From NCBI GenBank assembly GCA_020631105.1, contig JAHDHW010000002.1, forward strand, positions 1 to 34,804: 34,804 nucleotides of DNA, read 5' to 3'. The translations under genes were made by a program, and so were the position numbers. Positions 8,761 through 18,096 of the stretch are shown one piece after another. The stretch is from Saprospiraceae bacterium. GTDB taxonomy: Bacteria > Bacteroidota > Bacteroidia > Chitinophagales > Saprospiraceae. Position 1 is the first letter of the stretch, and every line of letters begins with the position of its first letter. The notes under the pieces were generated by a model. That model was not told the origin of the DNA and made no database searches. It was given only the letters and a program-made list of their open reading frames with translations.

Positions 8761-11026
8761 TATTTTTTACTCTTTTCCAATACAACTTCTTGTATTGCAC
8801 TGTAGAAATAATCTACTGCTGATCTTTATTTGGTTGTTATTAACGGGACTGATGACGGGGACACTAGGTCAGGTTTTTGGTATCAAATATCTCTTTTTAA
8901 CTCCAGAGTATTTAGGCCAGGTTGACTTTTGGAGCTTTTCAATTTTAGGGCTGGCTTTTGGTGCTTTTTTTATCACCTGGAATCTTACCGCCTATCTTTT
9001 GGATGCTCAGAATTTCCCCTTTTTAGCGACGCTTGCGCGACCATTTACCAAGTTTTGCCTCAATAACTTTATCATTCCCTTAAGCTTTCTTTGTGTCTTT
9101 TTGTACTACACTATCCATTTCCAGTCGTATGGAGAATTTTGGAAAGCCAAACGTATTTTTTATAACTGCCTTGGTTTTTTTGCGGGCGCAGTAAGTACCG
9201 TTTTGTTGGTGGCGATTTACTTTCAGTTTACTAATAAAGACATCGGTGCATTTAGAAAAAAACGTAGAAAAAGGATGCCACCGAATCTTTTGAAGAATGT
9301 TGCTCCTAATCGTAATATTGACCTGGAAGAGATACGATCCGAAGTAAAAAGATGGAGGGTTGACACCTATCTGACGGAAGCCTTAAGGCCACGACTAGTA
9401 CGGAGTGTTTCACATTATGAATTGAGAATATTAAAAAAAGTCTTTCGGCAAAATCATCTAAATGCGCTCGTGGTCCAACTCTTTAGTTTTATTATTTTGA
9501 TTGCGCTGGGGTACCTCATTGATCAACCTGGATTCCGAATTCCGGCAGCTGCGAATATTTTAATCTTAGCAAGTGTACTCGTCGCAATAATCGGTGCAAT
9601 TACCTACTGGTTTGATCAATGGAAAGTGACGGTAGTAATTGGTCTTTTGCTACTCGTAAATTACCTCACTAGCTTTGATATTTTTTCGCATAAGAATAAA
9701 GCCTACGGAATGAATTACACTGCCGAACCGGCAGAATATTCTTACGCCCGCTTAGACTCTTTTAGCCGACCCTCTTTTGTTGAAAAGGATAAGGCCGCAA
9801 CGCTTAAAGTACTTGAAAACTGGAAAGAGAAAGCGAGCAAAACATCCGCAGGACAAAAGCCTAAAATGGTGATTTATTGTGTCAGTGGAGGAGGATTAAA
9901 AGCAGCAGTATGGGCAATGCAGGTAATGCAACAAACCGACAGCCTTACACAAGGCACCTTAATGAATCAGACGGCCTTGATTACTGGTGCCTCTGGTGGA
10001 ATGGTTGGTGCCGCTTACCTGAGAGAAGTGTATTTGCAACGTGCTCAAGGAGAAACGATTGATGTTTATGATCAACGTTATATCGACAATATATCCAAGG
10101 ATTTATTGAACTCGATTACCTTTACTATAGTTGCCAATGACTTGTTTCTACCCTGGACCAATTTTGAGATTGATGGACAAAAGTATAAAAAAGATCGTGG
10201 GTATATTTTTGAGCAACAACTAAATGAGAATACCAATAATGCATTCACAAGAACAGTTGGGGATTATCGAATCATTGAAGAGCAAGCTTTGATCCCAATG
10301 CTCTTTGTAACGCCTTCGATTGTAAATGATGGACGGCGTATGATCATTTCTCCACACGGTGTTTCTTATATGACGATTGCCCCGATCGGTGTTGAGAAGC
10401 GAGAACTCTTAGAAATTGATGCAGTTGACTTCGGAAGAATGTTTGCAGAGCAAGGCGCTAATGATATGTTATTTTCTACGGCCTTGCGAATGAATGCGAC
10501 TTATCCTTACATCTTGCCTAATGTATTTTTGCCGAGCGAACCGGGAGTAGAAGTAATGGACGCTGGCTTTAGAGATAATTTTGGAATTACTTCTGCCACT
10601 AGATTTATCCATGTTTTTCAAGACTGGATAAAAGAAAATACAAGCGGGGTTGTACTGATTCAAATTAGTAGTTTGGATAAAATCGAAGAGATTTATTCCA
10701 GCGATGAAGGGGGCGTATTGGAAACTATCTTAAACCCCTTAGGTATCGCCACTCAAATTATGAACCTTCAGGATTATGAGCATGATACGAATCTTGGATT
10801 TATCTATGATATTCTGGGAGAAGATAAGTTCAATATAGTCCGATTTATCTATAATCCGGGGAAAGACAATGAACGGGCGTCACTTACTTTTCACTTGACG
10901 AAAAGAGAAAAAGAAAATATTTTGAATTCTTTTTACTTGCCGAATAACCAGAAGAGCTTCAGACGTCTAAACGAAATTTTGTACCCACCGCCTACTAAAG
11001 ACCAAGCGTCTCTACCATCTGAGTAA
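8741..11026 (+). CDS. Membrane-anchored patatin-like phospholipase
   Basis: 761 residues. The first about 330 residues contain several strongly hydrophobic segments (about 24-45, 63-85, 105-125, 140-160, 242-262, 270-290, 295-312) interrupted by a basic cytoplasmic-looking stretch (FRKKRRKRMPP). The C-terminal half carries the patatin serine-hydrolase signature: a glycine-rich oxyanion loop (SGGGLKA, 382-388), the nucleophile elbow G-A-S418-G-G, and the Asp partner in D607-A-G, in place of the common D-G-G/A. The Ser-Asp dyad predicts acyl hydrolase activity on membrane lipids, perhaps in membrane remodelling. It overlaps the CorC-type gene by 20 nt at its start and converges on truC with a 32-nt overlap at its end. 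The family call rests on motif pattern; substrate is unknown. Confidence 0.85.
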   Translation: MKKWISDIFYSFPIQLLVLHCRNNLLLIFIWLLLTGLMTGTLGQVFGIKYLFLTPEYLGQVDFWSFSILGLAFGAFFITWNLTAYLLDAQNFPFLATLARPFTKFCLNNFIIPLSFLCVFLYYTIHFQSYGEFWKAKRIFYNCLGFFAGAVSTVLLVAIYFQFTNKDIGAFRKKRRKRMPPNLLKNVAPNRNIDLEEIRSEVKRWRVDTYLTEALRPRLVRSVSHYELRILKKVFRQNHLNALVVQLFSFIILIALGYLIDQPGFRIPAAANILILASVLVAIIGAITYWFDQWKVTVVIGLLLLVNYLTSFDIFSHKNKAYGMNYTAEPAEYSYARLDSFSRPSFVEKDKAATLKVLENWKEKASKTSAGQKPKMVIYCVSGGGLKAAVWAMQVMQQTDSLTQGTLMNQTALITGASGGMVGAAYLREVYLQRAQGETIDVYDQRYIDNISKDLLNSITFTIVANDLFLPWTNFEIDGQKYKKDRGYIFEQQLNENTNNAFTRTVGDYRIIEEQALIPMLFVTPSIVNDGRRMIISPHGVSYMTIAPIGVEKRELLEIDAVDFGRMFAEQGANDMLFSTALRMNATYPYILPNVFLPSEPGVEVMDAGFRDNFGITSATRFIHVFQDWIKENTSGVVLIQISSLDKIEEIYSSDEGGVLETILNPLGIATQIMNLQDYEHDTNLGFIYDILGEDKFNIVRFIYNPGKDNERASLTFHLTKREKENILNSFYLPNNQKSFRRLNEILYPPPTKDQASLPSE

Positions 11027-11675
11027 ATACTTTCGGTCGCGGGGCTATAAGCTGCAAAGGAGCATTCGTCAATGGATGCTTGATGGATAAATTAACTGCA
11101 TGTAAAAGCATTGATGTCATTTTCCACCGCTCCTTGAATAATTTGTTTTGTTTGTTGCAGCCATGAGGTCTGTCCCCAATGATTGGATGACGGAGATGGT
11201 TAAGATGTTTTCGGATTTGATGCATACGACCGGTCTCAGGCCTGGCTTCTATTAAAGAATATCGAGAGCTAGGATGTTTACCAAAAGGAATTGGTAGCTC
11301 CGTTTTTCGAACTAATTTGAAATGCGTAATGGCGGCCTGCGTCTTGCCCCGGTCATTAGTCAAAGGGTAATCAACAATACTTGACTCCGGAAAATAACCT
11401 CTGACAATCGCTTCGTATTTTTTATCTACAGTACCTTCGATAAATTGTGATTGCAGGTTTTTGGTGACCGCACTTTCAAATGCAAAAAGTAAAACACCAG
11501 ATGTTTTACGATCTAGTCTATGGACAGGGTGTACTCGCTTACCAATTTGATCCCGAAGTAACTGTACTGCAAAGGTGTCTTCATGCGCAGCTATCTGCGT
11601 TCGGTGCACTAGTAAGCCATTAGGTTTGTTGATAGCTATCAGGTAGTCGTCTTGGTAAATAATCTCTAGTTCCAT
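10995..11675 (-). CDS. truC: tRNA pseudouridine synthase of the TruC type
   Basis: 226-residue RluA-family pseudouridine synthase. Residues 51-61 (VHRLDRKTSGV) hold the catalytic Asp55 in the HRLDRxTSG motif. LLVHRTQ (21-27), YEAIVRG, TGRMHQIRKHLNHLRHPIIG and MLLHA match TruC, which isomerises U65 of certain tRNAs, more closely than RluC or RluD; there is no S4 domain, as expected for TruC. Its start shares one base with the stop of the GNAT gene (TAATG at 11677-11673 read on minus), so translation is probably coupled. Its last ten codons lie antisense to the end of the patatin-like gene. A subfamily with a different RNA target cannot be excluded from motifs alone. Confidence 0.9.
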   Translation of the reverse strand: MELEIIYQDDYLIAINKPNGLLVHRTQIAAHEDTFAVQLLRDQIGKRVHPVHRLDRKTSGVLLFAFESAVTKNLQSQFIEGTVDKKYEAIVRGYFPESSIVDYPLTNDRGKTQAAITHFKLVRKTELPIPFGKHPSSRYSLIEARPETGRMHQIRKHLNHLRHPIIGDRPHGCNKQNKLFKERWKMTSMLLHAVNLSIKHPLTNAPLQLIAPRPKVFTQMVETLGL

Positions 11676-12523
11676 TACGGTCGATCAAACTTTATTTCTA
11701 AAGATTTCGATACGGGATAATAACCCATTTGTTGATAGATTTTATTTGACGTTGGGTTATCCCGATCTGTAAAAAGGCTGCAAAATTGAAAATCCTTAAG
11801 CATTAACTGACTGAGATCATGTACACAATTACTAGCGTAGCCTTTCCCTCGAAATGCCTTCGGAGTGTAAACATAATTAATGGTTATGCCATGACGAGTT
11901 GGGCGTGTAATGCCTGCCATACATACTGGTACTTCATCTTCCCAAAGAAAAAACTTACCATGCTTTAGTTTATATCTAATGGCTTTTTCATTTCCTGTTG
12001 CATTCAGGTTTCCCATTGCTTCGATTTCGAAATCAATCATCCATTTGAAAATAAGGTCAAAATCTTCTGGTGTTGCCGTACGAAGTTTTCCTTTGGCAGG
12101 AGAGACTTCTTTTAAGTTGTCGAGTTGATAAGCGAGTTGCCTGAAGTTGATTCGCCACGAATGACCTTTTTGTACTTGCCATAATTTGGCAAAAGAGATG
12201 GAAAGTTCCTCTGGACCAATGATGCCAGAAGTTTGAATATTGGCGTCAGCCAGCTCTTTGATGAGCGCTAGAAGGGATTGATCAGAGATTAAATCTGCAG
12301 CATAAATTAAAAAATTATGAGGAGGAGTTTGTACTAATGAAAAGAGGACATCTCCTTGCTCATCTTTGATGCTATACAGATTAATTTCATCATAGAAAGC
12401 CTGGCCAGACAGTATTGATCTGGGGATACCGATGAGTAAATTATTGGCTGCTTCTTCTTGTTCGAGAAACTCAAGATTCTCATCAAGAAATGCATTGATA
12501 TTAGAGTAGCGAATAATTTTCAT
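11675..12523 (-). CDS. GNAT family N-acetyltransferase
   Basis: 282 residues. The C-terminal half (about 145-280) is a GNAT fold: VYTPKAFRGKGYASNCV at 218-234 contains the acetyl-CoA binding R-G-K-G-Y-A loop, and NPTSNKIYQQMGYYPV (256-271) is the usual beta-strand/helix that closes the site. The N-terminal half (1-140) resembles the non-catalytic half of two-domain GNAT proteins and lacks the loop. The substrate cannot be told. It is the first gene of a two-gene unit with truC (one-base overlap) and lies downstream of a strong terminator, so it needs its own promoter; I saw no clear TAnnTTTG element in the short gap. Confidence 0.88.
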   Translation of the reverse strand: MKIIRYSNINAFLDENLEFLEQEEAANNLLIGIPRSILSGQAFYDEINLYSIKDEQGDVLFSLVQTPPHNFLIYAADLISDQSLLALIKELADANIQTSGIIGPEELSISFAKLWQVQKGHSWRINFRQLAYQLDNLKEVSPAKGKLRTATPEDFDLIFKWMIDFEIEAMGNLNATGNEKAIRYKLKHGKFFLWEDEVPVCMAGITRPTRHGITINYVYTPKAFRGKGYASNCVHDLSQLMLKDFQFCSLFTDRDNPTSNKIYQQMGYYPVSKSLEIKFDRP

Positions 12524-12550
12524 AAGAGGGGCTAGTATTATTGAAAAAAA

Positions 12551-12588
12551 TAAGGATTCATTAGCAGTGTTAGCCTAATGAATCCTTA
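12551..12588 (-). terminator. Intrinsic terminator after the sugar dehydrogenase gene
   Basis: A perfect 14-bp stem (12551-12564 with 12575-12588) closes a 10-nt loop. On the minus strand it is followed directly by a run of seven T, so it terminates the minus-strand transcript that ends at 12624 and insulates the GNAT-truC pair. Confidence 0.9.
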
Positions 12589-12623
12589 AACGATAATTAA
12601 ATTTTTATCGTTCCTTTAATTCT

Positions 12624-13832
12624 TTATCCTTCGTAGCTTACGCGATAAATGACATTCGCATAGTCGTCAGAAATCAGCATAGATCCATCAGGCATCCATT
12701 CAATATCAACCGGTCTTCCCCAAACGGAATCTTTCTGGGGATCCATCCAGCCCTTGATGAAAGGTTCGTAAGAATCTACTTCATTTTTATCATTAAGACT
12801 TAGTAAAGAAATTTGATAACCGGATTTTTTACTTCGGTTCCAGGAACCATGTTCCGCTACAAAAATTTGCTTCTTGTACTGATCTGGGAAAGTGTTACCC
12901 GTGTAAAATTCAATGCCAAGCGGTGCAACGTGTGCGCCTAAGTTTTGTGCTGGTGCTGTAAAATCAGAACAAGGGCGAGTTGAAAATTCCGGATCTGGGG
13001 TATCACCTTGATGGCAGTATGGATATCCAAAGTGCATTCCATCTTCAGGAGCTCTGTTGACTTCGCAAGCAGGCATGTCGTCTCCCATCCAGTCCCGGCC
13101 ATTATCCGTAAACCATAAATCTTTATTGTCTGGATGCCAGGTAAAGCCTACCGTATTTCGGACACCATGTTGTACTACTTCCATATCACTACCGTCTGGA
13201 TTCATACGAGTGATAGAGGCATATATTTCATCAGATTTACAGATGTTACATGGTGCTCCGACTGGGACATACAATTTGCCATCAGGTCCAAAGGCAATGT
13301 ACTTCCAGCCATGATGACTTTCCGTAGGATATTTATCAAAAACAACAACAGGCTCTCCCGGTTTGTCTAGTTTGTTTTCAATATCATCAAAGCGAAGAAT
13401 GCGATTTACTTCTGCTACATATAAGCTGCCGTCCTTGAAGGCAACCCCATTTGGCATATTTAAACCACTGGCCAGCGTATAAACTTTATCCGCTTTATGG
13501 TCCCCATCTTTATCAATAATAGCGTAAACATTTCCTTTTTGTCTGGTGCCAACGAATAAAGTGCCATTAGGACTTAGTGTCATTGAGCGTGCATTTTTTA
13601 CTTTTTCTGCAAAGACTTCAACTTTGAATCCTTCCGGTAATTGTAGTTTGTCCAGTTCAACTTTCCGATCTTCTTCCGCTACTTTTGCAGGAGCATTTCG
13701 AACGCCCTTTTTCTCTGGTTCTTTAGTATTAGCGACGGGAGTTGCGTTTGCTTCAGCCGTAGGCTGTTCAGCGTCAGTGCAAGCACCAAGGAATAAAAAC
13801 AAAGAAAGCAAGAGGACTATTGATCGTTTCAT
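12624..13832 (-). CDS. Sorbosone/glucose dehydrogenase-like beta-propeller lipoprotein
   Basis: 402 residues. A lipoprotein signal peptide with lipobox LGA/C18 is followed by a low-complexity Ala/Glu/Lys linker (19-60) and a six-bladed propeller of the soluble PQQ-dependent aldose/sorbosone dehydrogenase type: LPEGFKVEVFA start, repeated NPDG/SPNG/GPDGKLYV turns, NGVAFKDGSLYVAE, FTDNGRDWMGDD, and GRPVDIEWMPDGSMLISDD near the end. Two CxxC-like clusters (CNIC and nearby Cys) may be structural. It is predicted to be membrane-tethered in the periplasm and to oxidise a sugar, if it binds PQQ; cofactor binding is family knowledge, not visible here. It lies 33 nt downstream of the mutase gene on the same strand and may be cotranscribed. 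Confidence 0.88.
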   Translation of the reverse strand: MKRSIVLLLSLFLFLGACTDAEQPTAEANATPVANTKEPEKKGVRNAPAKVAEEDRKVELDKLQLPEGFKVEVFAEKVKNARSMTLSPNGTLFVGTRQKGNVYAIIDKDGDHKADKVYTLASGLNMPNGVAFKDGSLYVAEVNRILRFDDIENKLDKPGEPVVVFDKYPTESHHGWKYIAFGPDGKLYVPVGAPCNICKSDEIYASITRMNPDGSDMEVVQHGVRNTVGFTWHPDNKDLWFTDNGRDWMGDDMPACEVNRAPEDGMHFGYPYCHQGDTPDPEFSTRPCSDFTAPAQNLGAHVAPLGIEFYTGNTFPDQYKKQIFVAEHGSWNRSKKSGYQISLLSLNDKNEVDSYEPFIKGWMDPQKDSVWGRPVDIEWMPDGSMLISDDYANVIYRVSYEG

Positions 13833-13865
13833 AATAGAAGGTTTTTAATCTAAGGTTTGATTGTT

Positions 13866-16800
13866 TTACATGTTTCGCCGGTATTGTCCTCCGACATCGT
13901 ATAATGCATTTGTAATCTGCCCAAGAGAGCAGTACTTCGTTGCGGTCATTAGATGTTTAAAGAGATTCTCATTGCGCAATGATGCTTGCTGTAGCTGCTT
14001 GAGTTGTTCTTGGGCGATCGCCGTATTGGCTTTTTGTAAGTTTTGTAAGGTATTAATTTGATCTTCTTTTTCGTCATTCGTTGCCCGAATTACCTCTTGA
14101 GGGATAACGGTCGGTGATCCTTCTTTGGAAAGGAAAGTATTGACACCAATTATTGGAAGTTCGCCAGTATGTTTCAAGGTTTCATAATAAAGACTTTCGT
14201 CCTGAATTTTACCTCGCTGGTACATGGTCTCCATTGCTCCGAGTACTCCTCCTCGTTCGGTAATTCGATCAAACTCTAAAAGAACAGCCTCTTCCACGAG
14301 GTCCGTCAATTCTTCTATGATAAAAGATCCCTGGTTTGGGTTTTCGTTTTTAGCAAGGCCCAATTCATGATTAATGATCATTTGAATGGCTACTGCTCGG
14401 CGTACGCTCTCCTCAGTCGGAGTGGTGATCGCTTCATCGTAGGCATTTGTATGTAATGAATTACAATTATCATAGATTGCATAAAGCGCCTGTAAGGTAG
14501 TTCGGATATCATTGAAAGATATCTCTTGCGCGTGTAAGGATCGACCACTGGTTTGAATGTGGTATTTTAATTTTTGAGATCGGTCATTCGCGTCATATTT
14601 AAGCTTCAAAGCTTTAGCCCAAATCCGTCGAGCTACTCTGCCAATTACCGCATATTCCGGATCAACTCCGTTGGAGAAAAAGAAAGAAAGATTCGGTGCA
14701 AACTTGTTGACATCCATTCCCCGTGAAGCATAATATTCAACAAAGGTAAAACCGTTTGCCAGGGTAAAGGCTAATTGAGAAATTGGATTAGCACCAGCTT
14801 CTGCAATGTGGTAGCCAGAAATAGAGACGGAATAAAAATTACGAACATTATGCCCGATAAAATATTCTTGTACATCTCCCATGAGTTTCAAAGAGAACTC
14901 TGTGGAGAAAATACAAGTGTTCTGAGCCTGATCTTCTTTAAGGATATCCGCTTGGACAGTTCCCCTTACAGAGGATAGCGCTTTGGCTTTAAGCTCTTCG
15001 TAAATTGCAGGCTCTAAAACCTGATCCCCGGTTAGTCCTAATAACAAAAGACCAAGGCCATTATTCCCTTCCGGTATGTCTCCGATATAAGTCGGTCGCT
15101 GTAAATTCCGGTCATCGTAAAGTGCTTTTAGTTTTGCCTCTACCAAATCTTCTAATCCATTTTCGCGAATATATATTTCACATTGCTGGTCAATTGCAGC
15201 ATTCATGAAGAAAGCACAAATGGTAGCAGCCGGGCCATTGATCGTCATTGAAACCGATGTCTTGGGATCGCAAAGGTCGAAGCCAGAGTATAATTTTTTG
15301 GCGTCATCTAAACAGCAAACGCTTACGCCAGAATTACCCACTTTTCCGTAAATATCAGGACGATGATCCGGATCTTCTCCATATAGTGTTACAGAGTCGA
15401 AAGCGGTTGACAGTCGATTGGCGGGCATGTCAGAAGATAGATAGTGGAATCGACGATTCGTTCTTTCTGGACCTCCTTCTCCGGCAAACATCCGAGTTGG
15501 ATCTTCGCCTTTGCGTTTGAATGGAAATACACCTGCGGTGAAAGGAAATTCGCCAGGAACATTTTCTTGTAGTACCCAGCTTAGTATTTCTCCCCAGTCT
15601 TTGAATTTTGGTAAAGCGACCCGAGGGATTCTAGTATGGGCCAGCGATTTGGTGAAAGTAGGAACCCGGATTTCTCGATCTCTAACTTTGTAGATGAATT
15701 CATCAGCAGCGTATTGAGATTTCTTTTCTTCCCAGGTATCGAGAATCCGCATGCAGCGACCATCAATATCTAAAGCTAAATCATCATAGGCTTTTTGCAA
15801 ACCAGCAATAAGCAATTCCTTGTGTTCTATTCGTTCTTGCTTTTCAATGGCTTTGATGGATTGCTTTATTCCAAAAAGGCGACGAGCGATTTCGGATTGT
15901 TGCTCTGCCCAGCGATCATACTGGCGATTGCTTTCGGAAATCTCAGAAAGATACCGGGTACGGGCCGGAGGTATTATAAATATTTTTTCGCTGGTTCCTT
16001 CGACCATGACCCTGTCGGATTGGAAACTTACGCCTGTTTTCTCAGTGATGGTGCCCATGAGCTCCTGATATAGGGTGTTCATTCCCGGATCGTTAAACTG
16101 AGAAGCGATTGTTCCAAAAACAGGTATATCCTCGAGTGGAGTTTCCCAGGCTTGATGGTTTCTTTGATATTGTTTTTTGACATCGCGAAGTGCATCCTGA
16201 GCCCCGCGTTTATCAAATTTGTTTATGGCAATGATATCTGCAAAGTCCAGCATGTCAATTTTCTCCAACTGAGTTGCCGCCCCGTATTCAGGTGTCATTA
16301 CGTAAAGCGAAACATCCGAATGGTCAACAATTTCAGTGTCGGACTGACCGATACCGGAGGTTTCCAAAATGATTAGATCAAAATTGGATGCTTTTAGGAT
16401 ATCAACTGCTGCCTGAATATGTTTGGATAATGCAAGATTAGATTGTCGAGTTGCGAGAGAGCGCATGTAGACGCGTTCCTGATTGATCGAGTTCATACGA
16501 ATTCGATCGCCTAAGAGTGCACCACCGGTTTTTCGTTTCGAAGGATCAACCGAAATAATGGCAATGGTTCGATCTTCAAAATCGAGTAAGTATCGACGAA
16601 CCAGCTCATCCACTAAACTGGATTTTCCGGCACCCCCTGTTCCTGTGATACCCAGTACAGGGATCGTTTTTTGTTCTATTTCTTTTCGGATACTGGTCAG
16701 CCAGTCATTGTTTTCTTCTGGAAAATTTTCGACGGCGGAGATCAAGCGAGCGATGGATCGGGGAGAACGGTTATCTATATGTTTTAATTCACCGTTAAGG

Positions 16801-17249
16801 TTCGTTCCTAGAGGGAAATCACATTGCTTAATAACATCATTGATCATGCCTTGAAGCCCCAGTTGGCGTCCATCATCCGGAGAGTAGATACGGGTGATTC
16901 CGTAAGCTTGTAATTCCTCAATTTCGGTAGGGAGGATAGTTCCTCCTCCTCCTCCAAAGATTTTGATGTGTCCGGCTCCGTTTTCTTTTAGGAGGTCATA
17001 CATATATTTGAAGAACTCATTATGGCCACCTTGGTAAGAAGTAATGGCAATTCCCTGAACATCTTCTTGTATTGCGCACTTGACAATTTCTTGTACAGAG
17101 CGATTATGCCCGAGGTGGATGATTTCTGCGCCGGAGCTTTGCATAATTCGTCGCATAATGTTGATTGCCGCATCATGTCCATCAAATAAGGAAGCTGCGG
17201 TAACAATACGGACCTTATGCTTAGGTTGGTAAGGTGCTATCTTTTCCAT
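13866..17249 (-). CDS. icmF: Fused B12-dependent acyl-CoA mutase with GTPase chaperone (IcmF type)
   Basis: 1127 residues with the full IcmF order: N-terminal cobalamin-binding domain (1-145; F22-D23-G24-H25, where His25 should ligate cobalt); MeaB-like G-domain (about 190-430; P-loop GTGGAGKS 203-210 and an NKFD base-recognition motif); linker; and the TIM-barrel mutase domain (about 560-1100). In methylmalonyl-CoA mutase a Tyr and an Arg hold the substrate carboxylate; by hand alignment these positions are Phe601 (NRRFHY) and Gln776 (AQNTCIF), as in isobutyryl-CoA mutases. The enzyme therefore most likely interconverts isobutyryl- and n-butyryl-CoA or related branched acyl-CoAs, with its own GTP-driven chaperone for B12 loading. 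It follows a -7 promoter at 17287-17280 and precedes the sugar dehydrogenase gene. Length is close to known IcmF. Confidence 0.95.
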   Translation of the reverse strand: MEKIAPYQPKHKVRIVTAASLFDGHDAAINIMRRIMQSSGAEIIHLGHNRSVQEIVKCAIQEDVQGIAITSYQGGHNEFFKYMYDLLKENGAGHIKIFGGGGGTILPTEIEELQAYGITRIYSPDDGRQLGLQGMINDVIKQCDFPLGTNLNGELKHIDNRSPRSIARLISAVENFPEENNDWLTSIRKEIEQKTIPVLGITGTGGAGKSSLVDELVRRYLLDFEDRTIAIISVDPSKRKTGGALLGDRIRMNSINQERVYMRSLATRQSNLALSKHIQAAVDILKASNFDLIILETSGIGQSDTEIVDHSDVSLYVMTPEYGAATQLEKIDMLDFADIIAINKFDKRGAQDALRDVKKQYQRNHQAWETPLEDIPVFGTIASQFNDPGMNTLYQELMGTITEKTGVSFQSDRVMVEGTSEKIFIIPPARTRYLSEISESNRQYDRWAEQQSEIARRLFGIKQSIKAIEKQERIEHKELLIAGLQKAYDDLALDIDGRCMRILDTWEEKKSQYAADEFIYKVRDREIRVPTFTKSLAHTRIPRVALPKFKDWGEILSWVLQENVPGEFPFTAGVFPFKRKGEDPTRMFAGEGGPERTNRRFHYLSSDMPANRLSTAFDSVTLYGEDPDHRPDIYGKVGNSGVSVCCLDDAKKLYSGFDLCDPKTSVSMTINGPAATICAFFMNAAIDQQCEIYIRENGLEDLVEAKLKALYDDRNLQRPTYIGDIPEGNNGLGLLLLGLTGDQVLEPAIYEELKAKALSSVRGTVQADILKEDQAQNTCIFSTEFSLKLMGDVQEYFIGHNVRNFYSVSISGYHIAEAGANPISQLAFTLANGFTFVEYYASRGMDVNKFAPNLSFFFSNGVDPEYAVIGRVARRIWAKALKLKYDANDRSQKLKYHIQTSGRSLHAQEISFNDIRTTLQALYAIYDNCNSLHTNAYDEAITTPTEESVRRAVAIQMIINHELGLAKNENPNQGSFIIEELTDLVEEAVLLEFDRITERGGVLGAMETMYQRGKIQDESLYYETLKHTGELPIIGVNTFLSKEGSPTVIPQEVIRATNDEKEDQINTLQNLQKANTAIAQEQLKQLQQASLRNENLFKHLMTATKYCSLGQITNALYDVGGQYRRNM

Positions 17250-17279
17250 TGGTTATTATCTTGGTCTAATTTGGTTCTG

Positions 17280-17287
17280 CAAAAATA
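17280..17287 (-). promoter_or_regulatory. -7 promoter element for the mutase gene
   Basis: On the minus strand TATTTTTG matches TAnnTTTG exactly. It sits 30 nt upstream of the mutase ATG, predicting a short leader. I found no convincing -33 TTG at the usual distance. Confidence 0.5.
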
Positions 17288-17356
17288 CGAATTTTTGAGG
17301 CTGCAGGGTTGATCTTTTTATAGAAGTTGTGTGAGCTTAATAAACCGGAGACGAAT

Positions 17357-17983
17357 CTAATGAGGTTTGATGGTGTCCAGGATTTCAACGAATTCACTGA
17401 TCATCATTGCTGTTGCGCCCCATACAATATGGTTATTGACATTATAGTAAGGGACATTTTTCAGCGTGATATTCCCCGATAGCTTCATGTCTGTTTTTTG
17501 AATTGTTTCTTTTCGTTGAAAAGTAGCAACAGGTACTTCAACGATTGATTTTACTTCGGTAGGCTGAGGAATGAACGTTGGTTGATAATCCAATACCCCA
17601 ACAAATGGATGTACCTGAAAATTACTGACCGGGATATAGAGATCAGTCAGTTCCCCTAGCACATCAATATCTTTTTCAGGAACTCCGACTTCCTCCTGCG
17701 TTTCTCTGAGGGCGCAAGCGATCAGCGAATCATCAGTTTTATCTTTGCTGCCACCTGGGAAGCTAATCTGACCGCTATGACGATCATTGGGATTGGTAGA
17801 CATTCGTTCGATTAAAACCATGTGCCATTCTGATGACTTTGGGTAAAGCAGGGCCATTACACAAGCAATTCTTGCATTTGAAGGCGGTGGCGGATAGTTA
17901 GTGCGGACCGCATGTGCCATCTTATACTGTGCCGGTCGGCCCGGAAGTTCTTGTTTAAGTTGATGTCTTATTGCATCTATCAT
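17357..17983 (-). CDS. Nudix CoA pyrophosphatase (NudL-like)
   Basis: 208 residues. A Nudix hydrolase with the extra coenzyme A motif of the NudL/UPF0035 group: RMSTNPNDRHSGQISFPGG (60-78) followed by a Nudix helix with R93-E94-T-Q-E97-E98-V-G. The Glu usually found early in the Nudix box is Asp here, as in other members of this group. It should hydrolyse CoA or acyl-CoA to 4'-phosphopantetheine and 3',5'-ADP, using Mg2+. It starts downstream of the hemD terminator and lies about 100 bp before the acyl-CoA mutase on the same strand, a setting that fits CoA turnover, although the mutase has its own promoter. The C-terminal end (VWGATAMMISEF) is also typical of the group. Confidence 0.9.
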   Translation of the reverse strand: MIDAIRHQLKQELPGRPAQYKMAHAVRTNYPPPPSNARIACVMALLYPKSSEWHMVLIERMSTNPNDRHSGQISFPGGSKDKTDDSLIACALRETQEEVGVPEKDIDVLGELTDLYIPVSNFQVHPFVGVLDYQPTFIPQPTEVKSIVEVPVATFQRKETIQKTDMKLSGNITLKNVPYYNVNNHIVWGATAMMISEFVEILDTIKPH

Positions 17984-18006
17984 ATTATAATGGATATGTT
18001 CAAAAT

Positions 18007-18045
18007 AAAAACTGCCACGACTTCAAAAAGTTCGTGGCAGTTTTT
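18007..18045 (-). terminator. Intrinsic terminator after hemD
   Basis: A 14-bp perfect stem (18007-18020 with 18032-18045, core CTGCCACGA) and an 11-nt loop. On the minus strand the stem ends in T5, followed by A and T4. It closes the DUF4271-hemD transcript before the Nudix gene. Confidence 0.9.
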
Positions 18046-18096
18046 AAAAGCAATAAATAGGGTCGAATAAAAATATTCGATTTATAGATAGAAGGG

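Noticed and set aside
6914-11026. A mobile or defence island around the patatin-like gene
   Set aside because: Some patatins are defence effectors, but no sensor, nucleotidyltransferase or nuclease is nearby and the neighbours are envelope genes.
13546-13848. 100-codon plus-strand frame
   Set aside because: It lies entirely antisense to the well-supported sugar dehydrogenase lipoprotein gene and shows no domain.
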